Of a DNA stretch of 64,000 bases, positions 8,727 to 17,868 are shown piece by piece. Source of the DNA: Ardenticatenaceae bacterium (lineage in GTDB: Bacteria > Chloroflexota > Anaerolineae > Promineifilales > Promineifilaceae). Where the stretch lies: positions 434,001 through 498,000 of the forward strand of contig JACKCC010000007.1 in NCBI GenBank assembly GCA_020634245.1. Reading direction: 5' to 3'. The notes below the pieces were generated by a model that was not told where the DNA came from, did no database searches, and saw nothing but the letters and a program-made list of their open reading frames with translations. The number at the start of each line of letters is the position of its first letter. Position 1 is the first letter of the stretch. Both the position numbers and the translations under genes were made by a program.

Positions 8727-11417
8727 ATGAAATCCCACACTATGCGGATTTTGCACCGGCAGCAGCGCCGGAAGCACATGCAGAAAAACTCACGCCCTGG
8801 CTGTCGCTGGTTGGGTGGATTGTTTTTTGCAGGATTGGCCGGTCTCTCAATTTTTATGGTTGTGATGTGGGGCGTGGGCACGGCTGTTTACCAAACCATC
8901 ACCGCCGACCTGCCCGCCTATGCCGATCTGAGCCAGGAGAATGACACAGTTCCATCTCAACCTACCCAAATTCTGGCCTGGAGCGATGCCCGCCAGCAGC
9001 AGACCGTCGTCATCAACGAAATTGTCGATCCGCTGAACGGCCGTCGCCAATGGCTGCCCCTTGACCAGATTCCTACCGACGTCGTCAATGCTATGGTTGC
9101 TTTTGTTGAGCCGGGATTGGGAAACGGCAGTTTCACCCTCTGGCAGGCAGACCAACAATTCATCGCCTTCCTTGCCGGAGAAAAAGAACCGGAAACCTTG
9201 CCGCTGGTACAGCAGCTCATCCGCGACCAACTGCTGTTGCCAGAACAAAGCGGCATTCAATCCAAACTAGAAGAACTACTGCTCACCCACCGCGCCGCCA
9301 GTCTGTACAGCCGCGAGCAAATTCTGGAGTGGTATTTGAATACCCACTACTACGGCAATCTGGCCTTTGGCATCGAAGCCGCCGCCCACGTTTACTTCGC
9401 CAAACCGGCGGCCGATTTGACCCTGGCCGAAGCAGCCCTTTTAGTCGGAGCAACACCGATCATTAACCCTTTTGATGCGCCGGATCAGGCCAAAATCGAG
9501 CAGGAAACAGTGCTGGCGGCGATGGTGGAAGCCGGTCAGATCAGTCAAGGTGGCGCACTGGCGGCCCAGGTCACCCCCATCCAACTGGCGGAACGTGCCG
9601 TGGATCGTCAGGACATTATCGCCCCCCATTTTGCCAAATATGTGCGCGATGAGTTAGAGCACCGTTTTGGCCCGGCACTTTTATTGACCGGTGGCTTGCA
9701 AGTTTACACGCCGCTGAACTTGGAAATGCAAGGGCAGGCGGAATGTGCAGCCCGCGTCCAGATTAATCGGCTGTCGGGGCAGATGGGTCCGGCACTGCCG
9801 GCCGACGAATTGGCCGCCTGCCAGGCTTTGGATTTCATGCCACCAGTGGACACGGCCGTTCTCGGCATCGATCAATCGGTCAACAACGCCGCCATCATCG
9901 TCATGGATGCCAAAACCGCCGAAATTCGCGCTATGGTCGGCAGCATCAACTATTGGGATGATGCGATTGATGGCTCGTTTAACGTGGCCGTCAACGGCCG
10001 TCGCCAACCCGGCACCGCCTTCACTCCCTTCACCTATTTGACGGCGCTGAGCCAGGGTTACACGGCGGCAACAATGGTGTTGGACGTGCCTTCGGATTTC
10101 AGTACGGCCGTTTCACCCGTTGCCTACCAGCCGCAAAATGCCGACGGTCAGTTTCACGGCCCCATGCGGCTGCGCCAGGCGTTAGGTAATGATTATTTCG
10201 TGCCCGCCGTCCAGATCGCCAGTTGGGTGGGGATGGATCGCATTGTTAGCACCGCCCGCAGCCTGGGCATAACCACACTGGATACTGCACCGCACAGCTA
10301 CGATCTCTCCCTTAATCTGGGCGGCGGCGGAGTGTCGCTGCTGGATATGACCTATGCTTATACCGTTCTGGCTAACATGGGCGTGATGATGGGGCAGTCT
10401 GGAACTGGCAACGGCCGTCCCATTGATCCGGTGGCCATCGTCCGCGTCGAAAACCAGGCCGGTGACGTTTTGTATGATTATTACCAACAGGTGCAGCAGC
10501 GTGACATCCTCACGCCACAATTGGCCTATCTGATGAACGACATGCTGGCCGACCGCAGCGCCCGCTGCGCCGCTTTTGGCTGTCCTAACGTGATGGAACT
10601 GCCTGCCAATCGACCGGCCGCCGTCAAAACAGGCACGACCAATGATTTCCGCGATGCCTGGACGATAGGCTACACGCCACAGTTGGTGACCGGCGTCTGG
10701 GTGGGCAACAGTGATAATCGAGCGATGGCCGGCGTGACTGGCATCAGCGGCGCGGCTCCCATCTGGCAGGCGGTAATGGCCTGGGCATTGCAAGATGAGC
10801 CGGTTGCCATCTGGGCACAGCCGCCAGGAATGGTGGAAACGGCCGTATGCGACACCTCTGGTCTGCTGGCTACCGACATTTGCCCTACTGATACCGAATT
10901 GTTCATCCAAGGCACCCAGCCCACCGTCTACGACACCATCTACCAGGAATTTGCGGTAAATCGTGAGACGGGGCGGCTGGCTACCATTTACACACCATCA
11001 GGGCTGGTCGAGAACCGCATCTACAAAGTGTACCCGGAAGCGGCGGCAGCCTGGGCCGAAGAAAACGGCATCGAGCAGCCGCCAACGGAATACGACACCA
11101 TCAGCCTGGCCAGCAGCAGCAGCGCTGACGCCCAAATTACGTTTCCCCAGCCGTTGGCCGTCATCAGTGGCACGGTGACGATTCTCGGCACGGCGCGCGG
11201 TGCTGATTTTTCCTATTACCGGGTCGCTTATTTCCCTGGCCTGATTCCTGCCACGCTGCAAAGCATTGCTGAAAATGTGACTGAACCCCAGACGAATGGC
11301 CCGTTGGCTGTCTGGGATACAGGCAATCTGAATGGTCTATATACGGTTTTGCTGACAGTAGTAGATGGTGACGGCCGTTTTCAGGAAGTGACTCTACCCG
11401 TTACAATTGAAAATTAA
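8727..11417 (+). CDS. Class A PBP-like protein with degenerate transglycosylase and transpeptidase sites
   Basis: Full-length architecture of a bifunctional penicillin-binding protein: cytoplasmic basic start, one TM helix (about 29-50), GT51-like domain, transpeptidase-like domain and a C-terminal beta domain. The key residues are missing. The GT51 EDxxF motif reads VEPGLGNG and the GxSTITQQ stretch reads ETLPLVQQ. The transpeptidase SxxK is TAFT (bases 10014-10025), SxN is replaced by DYF in LGNDYFVPAV, and only KTGT survives. The GT51 tail (EILEWYLNTHYYGNLAFGIE-like) is well kept, so folding seems under selection. It is probably a non-enzymatic partner of peptidoglycan synthesis. The start is uncertain: TTG 8694, ATG 8727 or ATG 8778, the last with a GGAAG motif. 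Confidence 0.9.
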   Translation: MKSHTMRILHRQQRRKHMQKNSRPGCRWLGGLFFAGLAGLSIFMVVMWGVGTAVYQTITADLPAYADLSQENDTVPSQPTQILAWSDARQQQTVVINEIVDPLNGRRQWLPLDQIPTDVVNAMVAFVEPGLGNGSFTLWQADQQFIAFLAGEKEPETLPLVQQLIRDQLLLPEQSGIQSKLEELLLTHRAASLYSREQILEWYLNTHYYGNLAFGIEAAAHVYFAKPAADLTLAEAALLVGATPIINPFDAPDQAKIEQETVLAAMVEAGQISQGGALAAQVTPIQLAERAVDRQDIIAPHFAKYVRDELEHRFGPALLLTGGLQVYTPLNLEMQGQAECAARVQINRLSGQMGPALPADELAACQALDFMPPVDTAVLGIDQSVNNAAIIVMDAKTAEIRAMVGSINYWDDAIDGSFNVAVNGRRQPGTAFTPFTYLTALSQGYTAATMVLDVPSDFSTAVSPVAYQPQNADGQFHGPMRLRQALGNDYFVPAVQIASWVGMDRIVSTARSLGITTLDTAPHSYDLSLNLGGGGVSLLDMTYAYTVLANMGVMMGQSGTGNGRPIDPVAIVRVENQAGDVLYDYYQQVQQRDILTPQLAYLMNDMLADRSARCAAFGCPNVMELPANRPAAVKTGTTNDFRDAWTIGYTPQLVTGVWVGNSDNRAMAGVTGISGAAPIWQAVMAWALQDEPVAIWAQPPGMVETAVCDTSGLLATDICPTDTELFIQGTQPTVYDTIYQEFAVNRETGRLATIYTPSGLVENRIYKVYPEAAAAWAEENGIEQPPTEYDTISLASSSSADAQITFPQPLAVISGTVTILGTARGADFSYYRVAYFPGLIPATLQSIAENVTEPQTNGPLAVWDTGNLNGLYTVLLTVVDGDGRFQEVTLPVTIEN

Positions 11418-11433
11418 CAGGCATAGGAAGACA

Positions 11434-11460
11434 AAAAGCCTTGCGGGAGCAAGGCCTTTT
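11434..11460 (+). terminator. Rho-independent terminator after the PBP-like gene
   Basis: The stem AAAAGCCTTGC / GCAAGGCCTTTT with loop GGGA ends in TTTT, 16 bp after the stop codon. Confidence 0.75.
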
Positions 11461-11623
11461 GCGGGAAGAGGAGAAAAAGGAGGACATTTTCTATAAATTG
11501 TGGAGCAAATAATTAATTTACTCAATGATGTCCACATTATAGTAGATGACTCCTGAATTCGAAGGTAATTTTGATACAATCGAAATGTAAACTACTTTAC
11601 ATTTACAAACAAAGGACACTTCT

Positions 11624-12451
11624 GTGACGAATACCTGTCAAAACTGTGGGCAACCCACACTGGAAACAGACACGATTTGCTGGCACTGTGGCCAACCGCT
11701 ACCCCAACAACCCAAAAGCCAACCCAAGCAGCCAAAGGCAACGGCCGTTACCCCAGACTCTGTACCCCCACTGCCTTTACAAAGTATTGCTGCCTATGGC
11801 GGACTGATCCTCCTCATCATCATTGCCCTGCTTTGGGTGATGCACGCTTTAGGCCAGCAGCCGCAAGTTGTCCAAAGTTTAGGCAGTTCCGTAAAACCAG
11901 GCTGGACGGCCGTTACCGATACCAATCGAATCTTCACCCTAAACCTGCCCGTCCAATGGCAAACGCTGGACCGCTACGCCTCAGATCAAGAAGACGCCTT
12001 CGTCGCCGCCCTGCGCCAAAACAGCTATTACCAAGCTGCGTTGGCCCCTTACGATGCCATGGCCGATGACCGTCAGGTCCTACTGCTGGCTCAAGCTGAC
12101 CCGGCCGAAATGGAAACGGCCGTGCCCGCCTTCGTCCTGGTAACACGCAGCCAGCAAATTAGCCAGTTAACGCCGGAAAAGATGACCGCCCTTTTAGAGG
12201 CTGGCCCAGCCGGTTTTGATTTACAGCGGGTGAATGTGGAGATGAGTGTGAACGGCCGTGAACAAGCCACCTACATTGCCGCCCTTCCTTTCGAAGACCA
12301 AACCCTGCGCTGCCAGCAGCTTTTCTACAAAAGCGAAGTCAGTGATGACGACAGCTATCTCATCATCGGCTGTGTCTCGCAGGATGGCCATGCCACTTAC
12401 ACCAACATTTTCCATGATATTCTGGTAAGCTTTCAGCCGCTGCTGCGCTAG
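11624..12451 (+). CDS. Zinc-ribbon membrane protein with extracytoplasmic domain
   Basis: GTG start at 11624 preceded by AAAGGACAC. The first 26 residues form a zinc ribbon (CQNCGQ...CWHCGQ), followed by a Pro/Gln-rich linker, one membrane helix (GGLILLIIIALLWVMHALG, about 58-77) and a roughly 190-residue soluble domain that should face outward (zinc ribbon in the cytoplasm). The outer domain begins with 'RIFTLNLPVQW', reminiscent of PsbP/DUF1795-like lipid or stress-binding domains, but that assignment is only suggestive. It is monocistronic by context: a terminator lies before it and a promoter after it. Confidence 0.75.
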   Translation: MTNTCQNCGQPTLETDTICWHCGQPLPQQPKSQPKQPKATAVTPDSVPPLPLQSIAAYGGLILLIIIALLWVMHALGQQPQVVQSLGSSVKPGWTAVTDTNRIFTLNLPVQWQTLDRYASDQEDAFVAALRQNSYYQAALAPYDAMADDRQVLLLAQADPAEMETAVPAFVLVTRSQQISQLTPEKMTALLEAGPAGFDLQRVNVEMSVNGREQATYIAALPFEDQTLRCQQLFYKSEVSDDDSYLIIGCVSQDGHATYTNIFHDILVSFQPLLR

Positions 12452-12464
12452 AATGGCTGCCTAT

Positions 12465-12527
12465 AGTGCCAGCCACAGGGCTTCACATTTCACGTCATCC
12501 AATCCATCTCGTCCTGTACCTGGCACT
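12465..12527 (+). repeat. 63-bp stem-loop element, copy B (degenerate)
   Basis: It has the same total length and ends (AGTGCCAGCCACAGGGC ... GTCCTGTACCTGGCACT) as the other copies, but the arms carry three mismatches. The segment beside the 3' arm (12497-12508, ATCCAATCCATC) is the most diverged copy of the conserved loop motif. Confidence 0.75.
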
Positions 12528-12552
12528 TCGTACACCCATTTGTCCTGTCTAT

Positions 12553-12581
12553 TTGACGTTCCTGCCCCCCCTCAGTACAAT
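12553..12581 (+). promoter_or_regulatory. Strong promoter giving a probably leaderless yqhQ transcript
   Basis: TTGACG (12553-12558) and TACAAT (12576-12581) are spaced by 17 bp. Only 8 nt lie between the -10 box and the ATG at 12590, so transcription would begin at or within two bases of the start codon; no ribosome binding site is possible. Confidence 0.7.
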
Positions 12582-12589
12582 GCTTGCCT

Positions 12590-13594
12590 ATGTCCAATTC
12601 AAATACCGAAATTTCAGTAAACTCTAGCCCGCCAAACCAGTTTAATTACGGCGGGCAAGCCGTCATTGAAGGCGTCATGATGCGCGGTTCCAAGGCGTTG
12701 GCCGTTGCCGTTCGTAACCCGGAAGGTGAAATCGTTGTCCACACAGAACCGCTTAATGCGCGTATTTATGGTGGTCGCATGGCCCGCACGCCCTTTGTCC
12801 GAGGCCTGACCTTACTGTGGGATGCTCTCGGGTTGGGCATCAAAAGCCTCATGTTCTCCGCCGATGTTGCCCTGGATGAAGGCAGCGAATCCGAGAGCGA
12901 ACCGTCCAAAGCATTTGAAGGGCCGGCTCAATGGGGAACAGTCCTGCTGTCGCTCAGCTTTTCCATTTTGCTCTTTTTTGTTTTGCCCACTTTTGTCGCG
13001 CACCAACTTGCTGTATGGCTCAATTTGGCTGGGTCACAAATTGTTGAAAATGGCATCGAGGGATTAATCCGGCTGGCCTTGTTGATTGGCTACATTTGGA
13101 GCATTGGTCTGATGCCCGACATCAAACGACTGTACGGTTATCACGGTGCTGAACACAAGACCATCAATGCCTATGAAGCTGGAGCGGAACTCACACCAGC
13201 TTCCGTCGCTAAATATTCACTAGAACATCCTCGCTGCGGCACGGCTTTTTTGTTGACCGTGGTCATCATATCGATTTTGATCTACAGCTTGCTGCCACCA
13301 TTAGGATTATTGCTGCGTATTGTATCGCGAATCGTTTTGCTGCCGGTCATTGCCGGTATTGCTTATGAGTTTTTGCGCTTTACGGCCGCACACCAGGACA
13401 AAGCTATTATTCGCTTCATCACCAAGCCCAATCTGGCTTTGCAGCGGCTGACAACTCGGGAACCGGATGAAAGTATGCTGGAAGTAGGCATTGCCGCTTT
13501 TATGCAGGTGTTGACCTATGAACAAAGCCAGCAAGAAGCACCTGATACGACTGTCGTTACCAAAACGCCGGTAGGGCAGCCAGTTGTTTCTTAA
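12590..13594 (+). CDS. yqhQ: YqhQ/DUF1385 family membrane protein
   Basis: It matches the DUF1385 family throughout: NYGGQAVIEGVMMRG near the start, RTPFVRGLTLLWDALG, the central GYHGAEHKTINAYEAG with its conserved His pair, and HPRCGTAFLL. At least four membrane helices follow (about 120-150, 158-172, 215-250 and 255-270). The function of the family is not established; the HGAEHK motif suggests a metal or substrate site near the membrane face. A TTG at 12584 would extend it by two codons, but the leaderless promoter favours the ATG at 12590. A TPR gene follows after 18 bp, an arrangement suggesting an operon. Confidence 0.92.
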   Translation: MSNSNTEISVNSSPPNQFNYGGQAVIEGVMMRGSKALAVAVRNPEGEIVVHTEPLNARIYGGRMARTPFVRGLTLLWDALGLGIKSLMFSADVALDEGSESESEPSKAFEGPAQWGTVLLSLSFSILLFFVLPTFVAHQLAVWLNLAGSQIVENGIEGLIRLALLIGYIWSIGLMPDIKRLYGYHGAEHKTINAYEAGAELTPASVAKYSLEHPRCGTAFLLTVVIISILIYSLLPPLGLLLRIVSRIVLLPVIAGIAYEFLRFTAAHQDKAIIRFITKPNLALQRLTTREPDESMLEVGIAAFMQVLTYEQSQQEAPDTTVVTKTPVGQPVVS

Positions 13595-13612
13595 ATGCAA
13601 AAGGATTAAGCC

Positions 13613-14299
13613 ATGACAAGCCGGAAAAACAGCCAACAGGCAGCTAAAAATAACCAGGCCGGTCTCGATTTCTACGAAACGTGGGAGTTACAACAAGCGG
13701 TCGCTGCCTTTCTGTCTGCGGTTGAAGCGGAACCGGATAATCCGGAATACCATCTTAATCTGGCCCGGACGTATGCCCGCCAGGGTGATTTTGGTCAGGC
13801 AATGCAGGCACTGGGCAATTATTTGCACAACGAAACGCAAGATGAAGTAGCCTCTCGCTACGAGCAGATGTTTTCATCAGCATTGGATGAAGTTGAGCAG
13901 GCTGTAACGGAAGTCATGCCCAAATTGGATATGACTCTGCCGCAAGTGGGCAAAGCGCTGCAAATGTGGCTGGAATATCGTATTGTGGCCGGACGTAAGC
14001 CGCTGCGTATACCCAAGCCAAAAACCTGGGCTGCGGCTCTTACTTTCGGCATTATTAAAGTTAATTTCCTGGACACCAGCCGTGCCGATGTTGCCGCCGC
14101 GTATGAAGTGACGGAAGCGGCGCTGAATAAAAAGTATAAAGAACTGGTTGAAGTCCTGGATTTGATGCCCGGGGATTTTCGTTATTACCTGGGCGAAGAA
14201 AACCCGTTGGATCGTGTCCTGGCCGCCGGAGAATCCCCGGAAGCAGCCGCTATCTTAGCCGAGTTGGAACGCCGCTTCACAAATGGCAACGGACAATAA
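13613..14299 (+). CDS. TPR protein with TFIIB/cyclin-like helical domain
   Basis: Residues about 15-75 contain two TPR-like helices (AVAAFLSAVEAEPDNPEYHLNLARTYARQGDFGQAMQAL). Residues about 110-190 (AALTFGIIKVNFLDTSRADV, then YEVTEAALNKKYKEL) resemble a TFIIB/cyclin-box repeat, in which the last helices form a helix-turn-helix ('VTEATIRKRYKEL' in the family). The cyclin-box call is pattern-based and uncertain. It may be an adaptor acting with the YqhQ protein encoded 18 bp upstream. Confidence 0.75.
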   Translation: MTSRKNSQQAAKNNQAGLDFYETWELQQAVAAFLSAVEAEPDNPEYHLNLARTYARQGDFGQAMQALGNYLHNETQDEVASRYEQMFSSALDEVEQAVTEVMPKLDMTLPQVGKALQMWLEYRIVAGRKPLRIPKPKTWAAALTFGIIKVNFLDTSRADVAAAYEVTEAALNKKYKELVEVLDLMPGDFRYYLGEENPLDRVLAAGESPEAAAILAELERRFTNGNGQ

Positions 14300-14434
14300 A
14301 TAATTGGGCTGCTATCTGGTAAACGGCCGTTACCAACACATTTCGTCAAAGATAGAGTATGTCAATCAGAGCTATAAGCTCAAACAACGACGTACCCGCC
14401 TCAATCTATCAATTCAACCCGGTTTGGAGGAACT

Positions 14435-16435
14435 ATGTCCACACCAACCAAACGCCAGATTCAAGCTGAAGATTTATACCGTTACCAACGTGTCTTCGAT
14501 CCCAAAATTTCGCCCGACGGCAGCAACATCGTTCTCTGTGTTGAACATGTCGACCAGAAAACCGAAAAAAAACATGTTAATTTATGGCTGGTAGCTGTTG
14601 AAAACAAGTCGGTCCGCCAATTTACTTTCGGCAATTACAGCGACACCAGGCCGGCCTGGTCGCCCGATGGCCGCCAAATTGCCTTCCTCTCCAATCGCGG
14701 CGATGAGAAACAGCCGCAAATTTATCTCATTCCGATTGATGGCGGCGAAGCCCGACCGCTGACCCAAATGAAAGGCAGCTTTGGCTCGTTCGAATGGTCA
14801 CCCAATGGCCAGAATTTCGTCTGCCAATTCCGCCGGAAGGATCAGGAAGTCATCGAGAGAGAAGAAGATCCGCAGAAAAAAGAATTGGGCGTTGTCGCCC
14901 GCCACATCACCCGACCTCGATTCAAGTTTGACGAACAGGGGTACCTGCCGCAATCCCGCTGGCACATCTGGACAATTGACACGTCTAATGGAACGGCCGT
15001 ACAGCTAACCAGCGACGATTCCTATGACGAACAGGAACCGCACTGGTCGCCCGACGGTTCGGAAATCCTCTTCTTCTCCAACCGCAGCGCCAACCCCGAC
15101 ATCGACGACCATCTGGTTGATTTGTACGCCATTCCCGCCATAGGTGGCGATTTACGCCACATCGAGACGCCGGATGGCGAAAAATCACATGCCAGTTGGT
15201 CGGGCAACGGCCGTTTCATCGCCTACCTGGCCCATCAAGGCAAAGGTGATGCCGGGCAAAACACCAACCTCTGGCTGGTGCCGTCCGACGGATCAGCGCC
15301 GGCTCAAAATTTAACCGGCCACTTTGATATCGAATTCTCCAGCAATTTAGTTACCGATACCGGCGATCAGCCGACCACTCGCCCAGTTTGGGCCAGCGAT
15401 GACCAATCGCTTTTTGTCCACACCGCCCAGCATGGCACAATCAGCCTCAACCGGCTTTCGCGCGACGGCGAATCGTTGGAAGAACTGGTCAGCGGCAGCA
15501 TCGTCGGCGCGTTCAGCCTTGATCGGGCGCAAAACCGCGCCGCCTACTGGCACGGCACACTAGACGATTTGGGTCAGATTCACGTCCTGGATTTGGCGGC
15601 CAACCAATCCCGCTGCCTCACCCGGTTCAACGACTGGTTAGACGAGATAGATTTGGGTGAAATAGAAGAACTCTGGTTCAAAGGGGCCGCCGGCAACGAT
15701 TTACAGGGCTGGATTCTCAAACCACCCGGTTTCGACCCCGCCCAAAAGTATCCCTCGATTCTGGAAATTCATGGCGGGCCGTGGACGCAGTACGGCCGTA
15801 GCTTCTTCCACGAATTCTACTTACTGGCAGCCAACGGTTACGTTGTCTACTTCACCAATCCGCGCGGCGGGCAGGGTTACGGCGAAGCCCACGCCAAGGC
15901 TATCCATCGCCGTTGGGGCCAGGCCGACTACGCCGATTTGATGGCCTGGACCGACTACGTCGCCAGCCTGCCCTACATCGACACGGAGCGGATGGGCGTC
16001 ACCGGCGGCAGCTACGGCGGCTACATGACCGGCTGGATCGTCGGCCAGACCACACGCTTCAAAGCGGCCGTGGCCCAGCGTATGGTCAGCAATGGCATCA
16101 GCTTTTGGGGATCATCCGACGTGGGCTATTTCTTTGAAGACGATTTTGGTAATGGCAAGCCTCCCTGGGAAAACCTGACGAGCTATTGGGATCAATCACC
16201 AATGAAATACGTCGCCAACGTCAAAACGCCCACACTGGTCATCCACAGTGAGCAGGATTTTCGCTGCCGGCAGGAGCAGGGCGAGCAGTTTTTCCTGGCG
16301 CTCAAGCGGCTGGGTGTGGATTCGGAATTGGTGCTTTTCCCGGAAGAACCACATGGCTTGTCACGGAACGGCCGTACCGACCGCCGCATCGTCCGCCTCA
16401 ACCACATCCTGCGCTGGTTCAACAAATACCTGTAA
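14435..16435 (+). CDS. S9 family prolyl oligopeptidase / acylaminoacyl peptidase
   Basis: Soluble serine peptidase, 666 aa. The N-terminal two thirds are WD40/TolB-like beta-propeller repeats (SPDGRQIAFLSNR, SPDGSEILFFSNR, SGNGRFIAYLAHQ) that gate the active site. The alpha/beta-hydrolase domain from about 410 holds the nucleophile in GGSYGGYM (Ser about 526), Asp in HSEQDFRC and His in EEPHGLSR. It has no signal peptide, so it probably degrades peptides in the cytoplasm. ATG 14435 has an excellent GGAGGAACT site. The 135 bp before it carry one ACGGCCGT octamer and nothing else recognisable. Confidence 0.93.
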   Translation: MSTPTKRQIQAEDLYRYQRVFDPKISPDGSNIVLCVEHVDQKTEKKHVNLWLVAVENKSVRQFTFGNYSDTRPAWSPDGRQIAFLSNRGDEKQPQIYLIPIDGGEARPLTQMKGSFGSFEWSPNGQNFVCQFRRKDQEVIEREEDPQKKELGVVARHITRPRFKFDEQGYLPQSRWHIWTIDTSNGTAVQLTSDDSYDEQEPHWSPDGSEILFFSNRSANPDIDDHLVDLYAIPAIGGDLRHIETPDGEKSHASWSGNGRFIAYLAHQGKGDAGQNTNLWLVPSDGSAPAQNLTGHFDIEFSSNLVTDTGDQPTTRPVWASDDQSLFVHTAQHGTISLNRLSRDGESLEELVSGSIVGAFSLDRAQNRAAYWHGTLDDLGQIHVLDLAANQSRCLTRFNDWLDEIDLGEIEELWFKGAAGNDLQGWILKPPGFDPAQKYPSILEIHGGPWTQYGRSFFHEFYLLAANGYVVYFTNPRGGQGYGEAHAKAIHRRWGQADYADLMAWTDYVASLPYIDTERMGVTGGSYGGYMTGWIVGQTTRFKAAVAQRMVSNGISFWGSSDVGYFFEDDFGNGKPPWENLTSYWDQSPMKYVANVKTPTLVIHSEQDFRCRQEQGEQFFLALKRLGVDSELVLFPEEPHGLSRNGRTDRRIVRLNHILRWFNKYL

Positions 16436-16446
16436 TCGCTGGCCGC

Positions 16447-16474
16447 TTGACGCGCCTAGGTCACTGGCTATAAT
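16447..16474 (+). promoter_or_regulatory. Predicted promoter upstream of prfA
   Basis: TTGACG (16447-16452) and TATAAT (16469-16474) with a 16-bp spacer. A small hairpin (TCCACATCAATGTGGA) lies directly after the -10 box and a terminator follows about 60 bp on, so this promoter either makes a short RNA or an attenuated prfA leader. Confidence 0.6.
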
Positions 16475-16537
16475 CCACATCAATGTGGAACATTCACCTT
16501 CCGAAAATAGATTTCCGGCAGCTAGAATCGAGAACCC

Positions 16538-16570
16538 GGCCAAATCAATCCTTGCCGATTTGGCCTTTTT
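16538..16570 (+). terminator. Rho-independent terminator between the S9 peptidase and prfA
   Basis: GGCCAAATC and GATTTGGCC form a 9-bp stem with a 10-nt loop, followed by TTTTT. It could end the peptidase mRNA or the short transcript started at the preceding promoter. Confidence 0.75.
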
Positions 16571-16694
16571 CGCTTGCAAAGGCTGATTTTCAAGGTGATC
16601 GTGCATTTTATTAGCTCCGACCTGCTAATCTGACGCTTATTCACATTCATTCAAACCAATTACTCACCCAAACGAATTACCAATTGAGTACCGT

Positions 16695-17765
16695 ATGCTA
16701 GATAAAATTGCTAAAGTCGTCTCTCGTTACGACGAAATTGAAAGACAAATGACTGATCCGGTCATTCTGGCCGACCATGTCAAACTAACCGACCTGGCCC
16801 AGGAACGTTCCGACCTACAACCGCTGGTAGAAGCCTACCACCAATATCAAACCAAAAGCCAGGAATTAGCCGACGCCCGTGAAATGGTCGAACTGGAAGA
16901 AGACAGCGACATGATCGCCCTGGCCGAAGAAGAAATCAACCATCTCGCCGACCAGTTAGAACAGTTAGAAGAGCAAATGCGACGGCTGCTCATCCCTAAA
17001 GACCCGCGCGACGACAAAAACGTCTACATCGAAATTCGCGCCGGAGCTGGCGGCGATGAAGCTGGCATTTTTGCCGCCGATTTGCTGCGCATGTATGCTC
17101 GTTACGCCGAAACCCACAAATGGAAAACGGAAATTGTGGACGAAAGTGCCACCGGCGTCGGCGGCTACAACAAGGTCACAATGGCCGTGAAAGGCAAAGG
17201 CGCTTACTCCCGTTTCAAATTTGAAAGCGGTGTCCATCGCGTGCAGCGCGTCCCCACCACCGAATCCCAGGGACGCATTCACACCAGCACGGCCACCGTT
17301 GCCGTTATGCCCGAAGTGGAAGATGTAGAAATTACGCTGGATGAACGCGACCTGGAAATCACCTCGACTTTTTCCTCAGGGCCGGGCGGGCAGCACATGC
17401 AGAAAAACGCCACGGCCGCCCGCATTGTACACAAACCCAGTGGCCTGAGTGTAAAAATCCAGTCGGAACGCAGCTTGATGCAAAACAAGCAGTTGGGCAT
17501 GGCCATCATCCAGGCGCGGCTGCAAGAGATGGAAGAAGCCAAGCAGCATGAGGCCCTGGCCGCCGACCGCAAATCGCAGGTGGGAACCGGCGAGCGCAGC
17601 GAAAAGATACGCACCTACAATTACCCGCAAAGCCGCGTCACCGACCATCGGATTGGCTTCACCAGCCACAATCTCCAGGCTGTCATAGATGGCGATTTAG
17701 ATCCGTTTATTGATGCGTTAACCATTGCCGATCAGGCAGAAAAACTGGCGGCGGTGGAAGAATAA
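16695..17765 (+). CDS. prfA: Peptide chain release factor 1
   Basis: RF1 reads UAA/UAG and releases the nascent chain. The 356-aa length is standard. The GGQ loop is present in SSGPGGQHMQKN (about residue 230), and the flanks GVHRVQRVP.TESQGRIHTST and RSEKIRTYNYPQSRVTDHRIG are typical of RF1. The codon-recognition tripeptide reads PTT where E. coli has PAT; other RF1s also vary at the middle position. The following gene is not prmC, which often follows prfA. Confidence 0.96.
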   Translation: MLDKIAKVVSRYDEIERQMTDPVILADHVKLTDLAQERSDLQPLVEAYHQYQTKSQELADAREMVELEEDSDMIALAEEEINHLADQLEQLEEQMRRLLIPKDPRDDKNVYIEIRAGAGGDEAGIFAADLLRMYARYAETHKWKTEIVDESATGVGGYNKVTMAVKGKGAYSRFKFESGVHRVQRVPTTESQGRIHTSTATVAVMPEVEDVEITLDERDLEITSTFSSGPGGQHMQKNATAARIVHKPSGLSVKIQSERSLMQNKQLGMAIIQARLQEMEEAKQHEALAADRKSQVGTGERSEKIRTYNYPQSRVTDHRIGFTSHNLQAVIDGDLDPFIDALTIADQAEKLAAVEE

Positions 17766-17868
17766 TGAAGATGGTCAGATAGTCAAATAGTCGAGTCGTC
17801 AGGTAGTCAGCTTGTTAGTTGAGCAGCGAATATCTGAATCGATGACTTGCCAATAAAAGGATAAACCC
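17766..17868. repeat. Low-complexity TAGTC-rich tract
   Basis: Between prfA and the MaoC gene the word (A/T)AGTC recurs about six times in 50 bp (GTCAGATAGTCAAATAGTC, then GTCGTCAGGTAGTCAGC). Similar short-word tracts lie before dnaE, inside the STAND gene and after the YhaM-like gene. The end holds the ribosome binding site of the next gene (AAAAGGATAAACCC). Confidence 0.5.

Noticed and set aside
10182..10910. 242-codon ORF opposite the PBP-like gene
   Set aside because: Antisense shadow of the transpeptidase-like domain, low-complexity His/Gly composition.
14304..14594. 96-codon ORF on the plus strand before the S9 peptidase
   Set aside because: It overlaps 160 bp of the well-supported peptidase in another frame, has no ribosome site and no recognisable protein pattern.
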